The notes beneath the pieces were generated by a model. That model ran no database searches. It was not told where the DNA came from and saw nothing but the letters and a program-made list of their open reading frames with translations. From Streptomyces asoensis (GTDB lineage Bacteria > Actinomycetota > Actinomycetes > Streptomycetales > Streptomycetaceae): a DNA stretch of 64,000 nucleotides. Positions 16,029-24,093 of this stretch are shown one piece after another. How positions within the stretch are numbered: the stretch's first letter is position 1; every line of letters starts with the position of its first letter. The DNA lies in the NCBI RefSeq assembly GCF_013085465.1, contig NZ_CP049838.1, positions 3,968,001 through 4,032,000 on the forward strand. The letters run 5' to 3'. The position numbers were made by a program, and so were the translations under genes.

Positions 16029-17971
16029 GGGACGGGGTCGGCGGTTTCGTCCATCGGCGCGTCCGCAGGTTCGCGATCACCACGGCGGTCGTCGCCGTGC
16101 TGGCCGGGACGAACGCGCCGTGGCTCTACCGCGTCGGGACGGAGAAATACCACGACTACGCGATCAACAGGCCCGCGTACAAGGCCGTCAACGGCCACTG
16201 GCAGATCGTCGAGTTCCCGGAGGAGTACCGCCAGGACACCATCCACGCGGTGCTCCTGCACACCGGGAAGGTGCTGCTGGTCGCCGGCTCCGGCAACAAC
16301 CAGGACAACTTCGACGCCAAGCGGTTCGACACCCGGATCTGGGACCCGGCGCGGGGCACGATCAAGAAGGTGCCCACGCCCAACGACCTGTTCTGCACCG
16401 GCCACACCCAGCTCGGCGACGGTTCCGTCCTGATCGCGGGCGGCACCAAGCGGTACGAGAAGCTCAGGGGTGACGTCACCAGGGCCGGCGGCCTGATGAT
16501 CGTCCACAACGAGAATCCGGACAAGCCGATCACCCTGCCCGCGGGCACCCGGTTCACCGGGCGGGAGAACGGCAGGACGTTCGTCTCCAGGGACCCGGTG
16601 CTCGTGCCGCGCGCGACGAAGGTCTTCGACCGGCGGACCGGGAAGTTCCTGCGCAACGATCCGGGGCTGGGGCGTATCTACGTCGAGGCGCGGAAGTCGG
16701 GGGCGAGGTACGAGACCGGGACCCAGGACAACTACCGGATCCGGGGGCTGGGCGGCGTCGACGGGCGCAATACCTACGGCATCGCGCAGAAGCTCGCCCT
16801 GGACAAGAAGGACTTCCAGGGGATCAGGGACGCGTACGAGTTCGATCCGGTCGCCGAGAAGTACCTCAAGGTCGATCCGATGAACGAGGCCCGCTGGTAT
16901 CCGACGCTCACCACCCTGGGCGACGGAAGGATCCTCGGTGTCTCGGGACTCGACGACATCGGACAGTTGGTGCCGGGCAGGAACGAGGTGTTCGACCCGG
17001 CCACGGGGAAGTGGACGTACACGAGGAAGCAGCGGCAGTTCCCCACGTATCCCGCGCTGTTCCTGACGCAGGACGGAAAGATCTTCTACTCCGGGTCCAA
17101 CGCGGGGTACGGGCCCGCGGACGTGGGCCGCGATCCCGGTATCTGGGACGTGGCCGGCAACGGGTTCACCGAACTGCCGGGGCTGAGCGATCCGGACCTG
17201 ATGGAGACCTCGGCGACCGTGCTGCTGCCGCCCGCGCAGGACGAGCGGTACATGGTGATCGGCGGGGGCGGCGTCGGTGAGTCGCCCCGGGCCAGCGCGC
17301 GGACGCGGCTCGTGGATCTGCTCGACGAGAGCCCGCGCTTCGTGGACGGCCCCGCCCTGGCGAAGGGAACGCGGTATCCGCAGGTTTCCGTGCTGCCCGA
17401 CGACAGCGTTCTGGTGTCGGGCGGCTCGCGGGACTACCGGGGGCGGGGGAACTCCGACATTCTCCAGGCCCGGCTCTACCACCCGGAGAGCAACACCTTC
17501 GAGCGGGTCGCCGACCCGCTCGTGGGGCGCAACTACCATTCCGGCTCGTTGCTCCTGCCCGACGGCCGGGTGATGTTCTTCGGCTCCGACCCGCTGTACG
17601 AGGACGCGGCGAACACGAAGCCGGGGAAGTTCGAGCAGCGGATCGAGATCTACACACCGCCGTATGTGTACCGGGGGGAACGGCCGAGGCTTTCGGGCGG
17701 ACCGAAGAGCATCGCCCGGGGCGCTTCGGGGACGTTCGTCTCCCCGGACGCGGCCGCCGTCCGCAAGGTACGGCTCGTCCGCCCGAGCGCGTCCACCCAT
17801 GTGACGGACGTGGACCAGCGGTCGATCGCGCTGGACTTCGCCGTGGCGGGGGACAGGGTGCGGGTCACCGTGCCGGGAAACCGGAATCTGGTGCCGAGCG
17901 GCTGGTACATGCTGTTCGTCGTCGACGGCCGGGGGGTGCCGAGCGAGGCGCGGTGGGTGAAGGTGCCTTGA
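16025..17971 (+). CDS. glxA: Copper-radical galactose-oxidase-like protein GlxA
   Basis: A 648-residue protein with an N-terminal hydrophobic anchor (FAITTAVVAVLAGTNAPWLY), a kelch-type beta-propeller and a C-terminal DUF1929 domain. The segment NDLFCTGHTQLGDGS (Cys about residue 124) contains the Cys of the Cys-Tyr cofactor, RNYHSGSLLLPDGRV carries the axial Tyr and a His ligand, and STHVTDVDQR near the end supplies the other His. Copper-radical oxidases of this kind oxidise primary alcohols of sugars and make peroxide. It starts with GTG overlapping cslA by 4 bp; CslA and GlxA jointly act in tip-glycan deposition in Streptomyces. Confidence 0.93.
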   Translation: MRDGVGGFVHRRVRRFAITTAVVAVLAGTNAPWLYRVGTEKYHDYAINRPAYKAVNGHWQIVEFPEEYRQDTIHAVLLHTGKVLLVAGSGNNQDNFDAKRFDTRIWDPARGTIKKVPTPNDLFCTGHTQLGDGSVLIAGGTKRYEKLRGDVTRAGGLMIVHNENPDKPITLPAGTRFTGRENGRTFVSRDPVLVPRATKVFDRRTGKFLRNDPGLGRIYVEARKSGARYETGTQDNYRIRGLGGVDGRNTYGIAQKLALDKKDFQGIRDAYEFDPVAEKYLKVDPMNEARWYPTLTTLGDGRILGVSGLDDIGQLVPGRNEVFDPATGKWTYTRKQRQFPTYPALFLTQDGKIFYSGSNAGYGPADVGRDPGIWDVAGNGFTELPGLSDPDLMETSATVLLPPAQDERYMVIGGGGVGESPRASARTRLVDLLDESPRFVDGPALAKGTRYPQVSVLPDDSVLVSGGSRDYRGRGNSDILQARLYHPESNTFERVADPLVGRNYHSGSLLLPDGRVMFFGSDPLYEDAANTKPGKFEQRIEIYTPPYVYRGERPRLSGGPKSIARGASGTFVSPDAAAVRKVRLVRPSASTHVTDVDQRSIALDFAVAGDRVRVTVPGNRNLVPSGWYMLFVVDGRGVPSEARWVKVP

Positions 17972-17983
17972 GGGCCGCGGGCC

Positions 17984-18035
17984 GGGCCCCGGATCGCTCG
18001 TCCGTCCGCGGGCCCCGGTCGCTCATCCGTCCGCG
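17984..18035. repeat. Direct repeat at the glxA / GH6 convergence
   Basis: Two adjacent near-identical copies of about 26 bp, each beginning GGGCCCCGG and ending TCCGTCCGCG, fill the gap between the convergent genes. The second reaches into the last codons of the endoglucanase. No clear terminator hairpin is seen apart from this. Confidence 0.6.
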
Positions 18036-19057
18036 AGTCGCAGGGCGTACTCCGGCCACCACTCCCCCGCCTTCGGGCCGCCCTTGCACTCGCCGTCGGA
18101 CTCGCCCGGGCGTTTCACCCACAGGTAGGCGTCGACCAGGGGATCCGTCGTGGTGGTGGTCGGGGGTGCCCCCAGGGAGCGGCCCGGGGGGTTGCACCAG
18201 CGCTCCGCCGGGTCGCCCTCCTCGTACGGGCCGTTGCCGTTGCGGCTGGTGTCGATGACGAAGTGCTTGTCGCCGGTCCTCGCGGAGAGCTGCCTGCCGT
18301 ACTCGACGGAGTCCGGTGTGGAGTAGAAGTTGGAGACGTTGACCGCGAAGCCGTCGGCCCTGTCCAGGCCCGCGCGCCGGAGCGGCTGGAAGATCTGGTC
18401 GGGCCGGCCCCAGCCGGCGTTGCCCGCGTCCAGGTAGACCTTCGTGTTCTCCAGGGCCTTCAGGGCGGTGACCGCGTCGTCGAGGAGGTCGTAGCGCTCC
18501 TCGTGGAACTCCTGCGGGGTGCAGCCGTCGACCAGGTGGAGCAGGGCATCGGGTTCGAGGACGACGACCGCCGGGCGGTCGGCGATGCCTCGGGCCACCG
18601 CGGCGATCCAGGCCCGATAGGCGGCGCCGTCCGCCGCACCGCCCCCGGAGTACTGACCGCAGTCGCGGTGCGGGATGTTGTAGAGGACGAGAAGCGGGGT
18701 GCGGCCCGCCCGGTCGGCGGCCTCGGTGAAGCCCCGGGCCTCCTCCTCCGGGTGCTCCGGGCCGAGCCACTGACCGGTGGGCTGCCCGGCGATCTCGCGG
18801 ATCGCGGCGGCCTCGTCCGTCTTGCCCGCCCGCTCGTACGCCGCCACCTGGCGGGCCGCCGAGCCGTCCGGGTCGACCCAGAACGGGCCGGTCTGCCCGG
18901 GCTGTCGGGTGACACCGGCCCGCCCGCTCGTGGGCCTGTCGGCCGTGTCGTCACCGCCGCCCGAGGAGCAGCCCGCGAGCGCCGGCACCGCGAACAGCAC
19001 CACCGCGGACAGCAGTACCGCGCCCGGCAGGGACGCGGTCCCCCTCCTGACGTACAT
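18023..19057 (-). CDS. cslZ: GH6 endoglucanase lipoprotein
   Basis: A 344-residue family-6 glycoside hydrolase. The N-terminus carries a lipobox (VPALAGCSS), so it should be tethered outside the membrane. GH6 marks are VVVLEPDALLHL (catalytic acid Asp), YLDAGNAGWG, FAVNVSNFYST, FVIDTSRNGNGPY and DAYLWVKRPGESDGEC. It cleaves beta-1,4-glucan. The ribosome site AAGGGGGATGTGA precedes the ATG. Together with CslA and GlxA it forms the tip-glycan set, where the associated cellulase is called CslZ. Here the gene is convergent with glxA, not co-transcribed; the symbol rests on context. Confidence 0.85.
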   Translation of the reverse strand: MYVRRGTASLPGAVLLSAVVLFAVPALAGCSSGGGDDTADRPTSGRAGVTRQPGQTGPFWVDPDGSAARQVAAYERAGKTDEAAAIREIAGQPTGQWLGPEHPEEEARGFTEAADRAGRTPLLVLYNIPHRDCGQYSGGGAADGAAYRAWIAAVARGIADRPAVVVLEPDALLHLVDGCTPQEFHEERYDLLDDAVTALKALENTKVYLDAGNAGWGRPDQIFQPLRRAGLDRADGFAVNVSNFYSTPDSVEYGRQLSARTGDKHFVIDTSRNGNGPYEEGDPAERWCNPPGRSLGAPPTTTTTDPLVDAYLWVKRPGESDGECKGGPKAGEWWPEYALRLADG

Positions 19058-19356
19058 TCACATCCCCCTTGGGCGAACGGAATTGAACCGTCTGTCCCGG
19101 AACTCCCCTTGCTCAATCCTGACATAGGACCCGCACTGCCCACGAGAGTGCCGAAAAACGGTCACCAGCGTCGTCCACGGGGTAGGTGAACCTCACAGCC
19201 TCCCGCGCCGGTCGCCGGGCTACTCCCGCAGCCCGGGCACGCGCGGTCGAGGACCGGCCCGGTCGGCGGTTTCGGGGGAGCGGGCCGTCGACCGGGCCAG
19301 GTGACGTCGAATCAGGTGACGTCGGGCCAGGTCACGTCGGGCCAGATCACGTCGAG

Positions 19357-20016
19357 TCAGACGCCCGTGCCCGTCAGATACGCCGACACGATCACGTTCG
19401 CCGTGTAGCTGCGGCTCACCCGGTCGAAGGTGCCGCCGCAGGTGATCAGCCGCAGTTCGGCGCGGTCCGGCTGCCGGGGGCCGTAGACCTGGCGGGCGTC
19501 GAAGCGGTCGCGCTGGACCACCTCGACGTCGTCGACGGTGAACTCGGCGACCTTCCCGTCGTCGCGGACCACCCGTACCGTCTCGCCGGCCTTGAGCGTG
19601 CTGAGCTTGTAGAAGACGGCGGGCCTGGTCTCGGTGTCGACATGCCCGACCAGCAGGGCCGTGCCGCGGGCGCCGGGTTTCGCGCCGTCGGCGTACCAGC
19701 CGACGACGCCCGCCTGGTCGAAGGGCGGCGGGTCGACGCCCCCCTCGGTGTCCAGCCCGCGGGCGACGACCGGGGCCTGCACGCCCAGGTCGGGGATGTC
19801 GATGCGTTGCGGCAGCGCCTGCCCCAACGGCTTGACGGCGGGCGGGAGTTCGGCGTCCGGCGGGCGGCCCACCGCGGCCATGTCACCGGTGGCCGGGGCG
19901 GAAATGCCGTGCCGTACGTCGGTCACCTCGCGCCCCCACAGCCACAGCCCGAGCAGCAGCACCGCCCAGGCCAGGCCGGTGAGGAAGCGGCCGGAAGAGC
20001 GTTCGCGGTCGGACAT
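19357..20016 (-). CDS. Class F sortase
   Basis: About 219 residues: an N-terminal membrane anchor (FLTGLAWAVLLLGLWLWG), then a sortase fold with GTALLVGHVDT (catalytic His), RLITCGGTFD (catalytic Cys) and RSYTANVIVSA (catalytic Arg). Class F sortases of Actinobacteria anchor or process a few surface proteins. The upstream gene's stop (20019) sits 3 bp away, or overlaps by TTGA if TTG 20022 is used. The coupled secreted protein is the obvious partner but lacks a visible LPxTG motif. Confidence 0.87.
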   Translation of the reverse strand: MSDRERSSGRFLTGLAWAVLLLGLWLWGREVTDVRHGISAPATGDMAAVGRPPDAELPPAVKPLGQALPQRIDIPDLGVQAPVVARGLDTEGGVDPPPFDQAGVVGWYADGAKPGARGTALLVGHVDTETRPAVFYKLSTLKAGETVRVVRDDGKVAEFTVDDVEVVQRDRFDARQVYGPRQPDRAELRLITCGGTFDRVSRSYTANVIVSAYLTGTGV

Positions 20017-20018
20017 GC

Positions 20019-20669
20019 TCAATCCGCCCTGCGTCTCCGGTGCACCCCGCGGAACGCGACGGCGGCCGCGGCGACACCCGCGAGCACCATCCCGACGACC
20101 GTCTGCACGGTACCGGGACCATGGCCTTCCACCTGCGCCTCGTCGACGGCGGCGAGCGGGGCCAGCGGGGCGGTACCGCCGCCGCCGGCGCGCACCGGGG
20201 CGACGGGAGAGGCGGGCGTGGACGGCCCGTACGGCTCCGACGACTCGAAGTCCGACGACTCCGACCGTTCCGAGGACTCGGCGGACGACGAGGCGACGAC
20301 CTTGATATGGCCCTTCACCTTGAAGTCGACGCAGGTGATCTGTACGTCATAGGTGCCCGTCCCGATCGAGGAGCGGACCCGGGTGTCGCCGACGAGCGTG
20401 CCGGCCGCGCCGGCGAGCTGCGCGTCGGCGAGCTGCGCGTCGGCGAGCTGCGCGTCGGCGACGAAGGCGTCCGAGGCCGCGGTGGCCGTTCTGCCGCCGC
20501 AGCCGCTGACCTTCAGGGTGACCTCGGCGCCGGGTGCGGGCGTGGACGGCGTGATCGAGACGCTGCCGCCTTTGTCCCCGCTGCCTTCGCCCGAGGCGTA
20601 GGCCGTCGGGACGAGCACCGCGGCGACGACCGCGATCCCCGCACAGAGAGTGATTTTCATTGAACCCAT
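20019..20669 (-). CDS. Secreted repeat protein coupled to class F sortase
   Basis: A 216-residue protein with a Sec signal (ITLCAGIAVVAAVLVPTAYA), an Ig-like region with two Cys (VSGCGG and VQITCVDF), a threefold ADAQL repeat, an acidic Ser/Glu stretch, and a C-terminal membrane span followed by RRRR. That end resembles a sortase substrate tail, yet no LPxTG or LAxTG motif precedes it. The start at 20669 has GGAGGTTCACG upstream. It is translationally linked to the sortase, which suggests it is made for it. Function unknown. Confidence 0.78.
   Translation of the reverse strand: MGSMKITLCAGIAVVAAVLVPTAYASGEGSGDKGGSVSITPSTPAPGAEVTLKVSGCGGRTATAASDAFVADAQLADAQLADAQLAGAAGTLVGDTRVRSSIGTGTYDVQITCVDFKVKGHIKVVASSSAESSERSESSDFESSEPYGPSTPASPVAPVRAGGGGTAPLAPLAAVDEAQVEGHGPGTVQTVVGMVLAGVAAAAVAFRGVHRRRRAD
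20411..20455. repeat. Three perfect 15-bp tandem repeats inside the secreted-protein gene
   Basis: Unit CGGCGAGCTGCGCGT occurs three times head to tail and encodes the DAQLA repeats. In-frame expansion or contraction would change the protein by five residues per unit. Confidence 0.85.
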
Positions 20670-20773
20670 CGTGAACCTCCAGCTAGATGGAGACTCCCCC
20701 GCCGGGACGCGACGCGCATCCCCAGGCGGGGTATCACTGCTCCGTACGAGTGGCTCACGCCGTGTTACGGGTT

Positions 20774-21553
20774 TCAGATCCGGTCGACGAGATCCGCGAT
20801 CGAGTCCACGATCTTCGACGGGCGGTACGGGAAGTTCTCGACCTGCTCGGGCCGGGTCAGCCCGGTGAGCACCAGGAACGTCTGCATGCCGGCCTCCATG
20901 CCCGCGAGGACGTCGGTGTCCATGCGGTCGCCGATCATCGCGCTGTTCTCGGAGTGGGCGCCGATGGCGTTCAGACCGGTGCGCATCATCAGCGGGTTCG
21001 GCTTGCCCGCGAAGTACGGGTTCTTGCCGGTCGCCTTGGTGATCAGCGCGGCGACGGCTCCGGTGGCCGGGAGCGCGCCCTCGGCGGAGGGGCCGGTCTC
21101 GTCCGGGTTGGTGCAGATGAAACGGGCGCCGTCGTTGATGAGCCGGACGGCCTTCGTCATCGCCTCGAACGAGTAGGTGCGGGTCTCGCCGAGGACGACG
21201 TAGTCGGGCTCGTGGTCGGTGAGGATGTAGCCGATGTCGTGCAGCGCGGTGGTCAGACCGGCCTCGCCGATGACGTACGCCGTGCCCTCGGGGCGCTGGT
21301 CGTCCAGGAACTGGGCGGTGGCCAGCGCGGAGGTCCAGATGTTGTCGATCGGCACGTCCAGGCCCATGCGCCGCAGCCGGGCGTGCAGGTCGCGCGGGGT
21401 GTAGATCGAGTTGTTGGTCAGGACCAGGAACGGCTTGCCCGAATCGCGCAGCTTCTTCAGGAAGGCGTCGGCGCCGGGGATCGGGACGCCCTCGTGGATG
21501 AGCACACCGTCCATGTCGGTGAGCCACGACTCGATGGGCTTGCGGTCTGCCAT
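20774..21553 (-). CDS. HAD-IIA family phosphatase (NagD-like)
   Basis: A 259-residue cytoplasmic hydrolase. Motif I is WLTDMDGVL (nucleophile Asp), motif II is FLVLTNNS, the Lys region is GKPNPLMMR and motif III is MIGDRMDTDVLAGMEAGM. The C2 cap typical of NagD/phosphoglycolate-type enzymes fits the 259-residue length. Substrates of the family are nucleotides or sugar phosphates; none can be assigned. It starts at 21553, is flanked by unrelated genes and has no operon partner. Confidence 0.85.
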   Translation of the reverse strand: MADRKPIESWLTDMDGVLIHEGVPIPGADAFLKKLRDSGKPFLVLTNNSIYTPRDLHARLRRMGLDVPIDNIWTSALATAQFLDDQRPEGTAYVIGEAGLTTALHDIGYILTDHEPDYVVLGETRTYSFEAMTKAVRLINDGARFICTNPDETGPSAEGALPATGAVAALITKATGKNPYFAGKPNPLMMRTGLNAIGAHSENSAMIGDRMDTDVLAGMEAGMQTFLVLTGLTRPEQVENFPYRPSKIVDSIADLVDRI

Positions 21554-21719
21554 GTGCGGGATCTCCCTGCCGTACGCGAACGCGGGTACGCGGTGGCCGC
21601 GCCTGTACGCGGTGCTGCGCCTGCACGCGGTTGCTGCGTGCGCCCCAGCCTAAGCACAGGCCCGATCTTGAGGGAATGGCCGGTGGTGAGGCGTCCACCG
21701 GCTGGGATGCGGCCGCGGT

Positions 21720-22658
21720 TCAACGGCGTCGCCGGGCCAGCCTGCGAGCCACCAGCAGGACCGTCCCGGCGACGAGGAGACAGACGGTGGCGCCGACCAG
21801 AACGGCGGGTGAGGTGAGGCCGGTGCGGGCGAGCTCCTCGGCCTCGTCGGCGAAGGAGAGCCGGCCGGAGTCCGCGGCGGAGGCGTCCGGGGCGGGAGTG
21901 GGGGCGGAGGTGGCGGTGGCAGTGGCAGTGGCGGTGGCAGTGGCGGTGGCGGTGGCGGTGGCGGTGATGCTGGCGGTGGCGGTGGCGGCGTGTGTGGGAT
22001 CGGGGGTGGGGGCGGCCGGGTCGAGGCCGGTGGCGGTGTCGGGATCGGGGTCGGGGGCGGGGGCGGTGCCGGGGCCAGGGCCGGCCTCGACGGCGAATCG
22101 GTAGTCGTTCGACTGTCCGATCCAGTCACCGTCGTCACCGTGCCGCTGGACGACCGCCGCGTTGGCGGTGACGGCGTTGGGCGCGGTGTCCGAGGTGAGG
22201 GCGAGGCGCAGCTTGACGGTGAGGGTCCGACCGGGGCCCACGGTGAAACCGGGGAAGCCGTGCGCGCCCTCGGCCGCTCCCGTGGTGGGCCCGTCGGTGA
22301 AGGCTCCGACCAGTTCGTCCTCGTCGGTGGGTTCGAAGCGGACCGGGTGCGGTCGTCCGTCGGCGTAGAACTCCAGGCGGGCCTGGGACGGCTTCAGGGT
22401 GCGTCCGGTGTCGACCAGGACGACGACCGGGTGGATCCCGTCGCAGGTGAGGCGGGTGGTGTTGGTGAGGTCGAGATACCAGATGCCGTAACCGCCCCCG
22501 GCCCGGTAGGAAGCCGGGCCCCCGTGCAGCCGGGTGGTGAGGGGGAAGTTCGCGCCGTCGGGACCGGCGCAACTCGGGCCGGCCACCGCGTGGGCGGGCG
22601 CGGGGAGGAGGGCGGCGGCCACGGCGAGGCAGAGGGAGACAGGCGGGCACAGTCGCAT
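21720..22658 (-). CDS. LAxTG-anchored surface protein
   Basis: A 312-residue secreted protein with an N-terminal signal (SLCLAVAAALLPAPAHA), a beta-rich head of about 180 residues (FPLTTRLHGGPASYRAGGGY onward), a Pro/Asp and Ala-Thr low-complexity stalk, and a C-terminal sorting signal: LARTG, a membrane span and RRLARRRR. LAxTG is the motif recognised by Streptomyces class E sortases, and one is encoded at 31526. The stalk is built from hexanucleotide repeats, so its length may vary between strains. The start at 22658 is chosen for the signal; its ribosome site is weak. Confidence 0.78.
   Translation of the reverse strand: MRLCPPVSLCLAVAAALLPAPAHAVAGPSCAGPDGANFPLTTRLHGGPASYRAGGGYGIWYLDLTNTTRLTCDGIHPVVVLVDTGRTLKPSQARLEFYADGRPHPVRFEPTDEDELVGAFTDGPTTGAAEGAHGFPGFTVGPGRTLTVKLRLALTSDTAPNAVTANAAVVQRHGDDGDWIGQSNDYRFAVEAGPGPGTAPAPDPDPDTATGLDPAAPTPDPTHAATATASITATATATATATATATATATSAPTPAPDASAADSGRLSFADEAEELARTGLTSPAVLVGATVCLLVAGTVLLVARRLARRRR
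21908..21990. repeat. Hexanucleotide repeat encoding an Ala-Thr stalk
   Basis: Imperfect (GGTGGC/AGTGGC)n runs for about 80 bp on the plus strand and encodes the alternating Ala-Thr stalk of the surface protein on the minus strand. Confidence 0.85.
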
Positions 22659-22792
22659 GAACACGTGAGCCTGCACGACGGAGCGCACCAAGCAGGAACG
22701 GCACACCGCACGACCGTACGAATCCCCTCATTCGGCGCAGCCCCTGCCGACCGGCTTGGCGGTGGGCCCGGTGGTCGGCTTCAGTCCTCGGG

Positions 22793-24037
22793 TCAGCCGT
22801 CTCCTCGGCCGAAGACCGGTGCCAGCAGTAGTTGGGCCGCGCCCTCTGCGACGGCTCGGGCTCCGCCGGGGGCGAGGCGTACCGGTACGGGGCCCTCCCG
22901 TGAGCCCTCGCGGCGTGCGTGGGCGTCCAGGACGGCGGCGACTCCCCGTACGAACGGCTCCGGCGCGGCCGCGATCGTGCGGCCGCCCAGCAGCACGGCG
23001 TCGATGTCGAGCAGGCCGGCCAGGTTCGCAGCGCCCTCGCCGAGCACCCGCGCCGCCTCGGCCATGTCCCCCCGGCCGATGGCCGCCAGGCACAGCGCCT
23101 CGACGCAGCCCCGGTTGCCGCAGGGGCAGGGCGGCCCGTCCAACTGGATGACCTGGTGGCCGAACTCCCCCGCGCCGGTACGGGCCCCCCGGTGCACGGT
23201 CCCGCCGATCACCAGGCCGGCGCCCAGGCCCGTACCGAGGTGCAGACAGGCGAAGGAGCCGCGTTCGCCGCCGACGGCGAGGCCGAGCGCGGCGGCGTTG
23301 GTGTCCTTGTCGACGACCACCGGCACGCCGAGCCGCGCCGCCAGCACGTCCCGCAACGGGAACCCGTCCCACTCGGGAAAGCCGGTGACCCGGTGCAGCA
23401 CCCCGCGGGCATGGTCGAGAGGCCCGGGAAGCACCACCCCGACCCCGAGCAACGTGGACGCGACACCCCCGCCGCCGGACCCCCTGGCAGAGGCCTCGCC
23501 CTCGACGACCTGTGTCACCTCGCTCACCACCGCGCCCAGTACCGCCTCCGCCCCCGCGCCCAGCGACAGCGGGACGCATCGCTCGCCCACCACGCGCCCG
23601 TCGAGGTCGGCCAGGACCACCCGCAGCTCGTCCCGGTCGAGGTGGACGCCGATCGCGTGGCCGGCCTCGGGGACCAGTCGCAGGACCGTGCGTGGCTTGC
23701 CGCCGGTCGACGCGCGGTGGCCGGCCTCCGCCGCGAGCCCCTCCTCCCGCAGCCGGGCGGTGATCTTGCTGACCGCCTGCGGGGTGAGACCGGTGCGCTC
23801 GGCGAGCTCCAGCCGGCTGATGCCCTCCGGGCCGGCGGTGCGCAGCAGGTCGAGCACGAGCGCGGTGTTGTGGCTGCGCAGGGCGAGCAGGTTCACACCT
23901 GTCGTACGACCCGTCGGGCGGCCCGTCGTACGACCGGTCGTGCGGTCCGTCGTACGACCGGTCGTGCGGTCCGTCGTACGGCCTGTCGAGCGGCCCGTCG
24001 TGGGGTCCGGGCGGCCTCCGCCGTTCGTCCTGTTCAC
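22793..24037 (-). CDS. ROK-family transcriptional regulator
   Basis: A 414-residue protein. The first 47 residues are Thr/Arg/Gly repeats (GRTTDRTT units); the winged helix follows at about residues 50-110 (ISRLELAERTGLTPQAVSKI). The C-terminal ROK domain has LGVGVVLPGPL, DKDTNAAALG, GTGLGAGLVIGG and the zinc-type CPCGNRGCVE. It is divergent from the oxidoreductase at 24094 with only 56 bp between starts, and a near-perfect palindrome there is its likely operator. It probably represses both genes in response to a sugar. Confidence 0.86.
   Translation of the reverse strand: MNRTNGGGRPDPTTGRSTGRTTDRTTGRTTDRTTGRTTGRPTGRTTGVNLLALRSHNTALVLDLLRTAGPEGISRLELAERTGLTPQAVSKITARLREEGLAAEAGHRASTGGKPRTVLRLVPEAGHAIGVHLDRDELRVVLADLDGRVVGERCVPLSLGAGAEAVLGAVVSEVTQVVEGEASARGSGGGGVASTLLGVGVVLPGPLDHARGVLHRVTGFPEWDGFPLRDVLAARLGVPVVVDKDTNAAALGLAVGGERGSFACLHLGTGLGAGLVIGGTVHRGARTGAGEFGHQVIQLDGPPCPCGNRGCVEALCLAAIGRGDMAEAARVLGEGAANLAGLLDIDAVLLGGRTIAAAPEPFVRGVAAVLDAHARREGSREGPVPVRLAPGGARAVAEGAAQLLLAPVFGRGDG
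23901..23996. repeat. Four 24-bp tandem repeats in the ROK gene N-terminus
   Basis: Four consecutive 24-bp units starting GTCGTACG encode the 8-residue GRTTDRTT-type repeats. Units 2 and 3 are identical, units 1 and 4 diverged. The repeats lie ahead of the DNA-binding domain. Confidence 0.85.
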
Positions 24038-24060
24038 CCCGCCATTCTCTCCCGCGCTTG

Positions 24061-24087
24061 CACTTTAGCAACAGCGTTGCCAAAGTG
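24061..24087. promoter_or_regulatory. Palindromic operator between the ROK and oxidoreductase genes
   Basis: CACTTTAGCAAC and GTTGCCAAAGTG form arms separated by 3 bp with a single mismatch. The site sits between divergent starts (24037 and 24094), the expected place for the ROK regulator to control itself and its neighbour. Confidence 0.7.
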
Positions 24088-24093
24088 GTCGGC

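Noticed and set aside
20019..21698. A single 559-residue minus-strand protein spanning the HAD gene
   Set aside because: Its N-terminal two-thirds are a shadow of the HAD phosphatase; the real gene is the 216-residue secreted protein starting at 20669.
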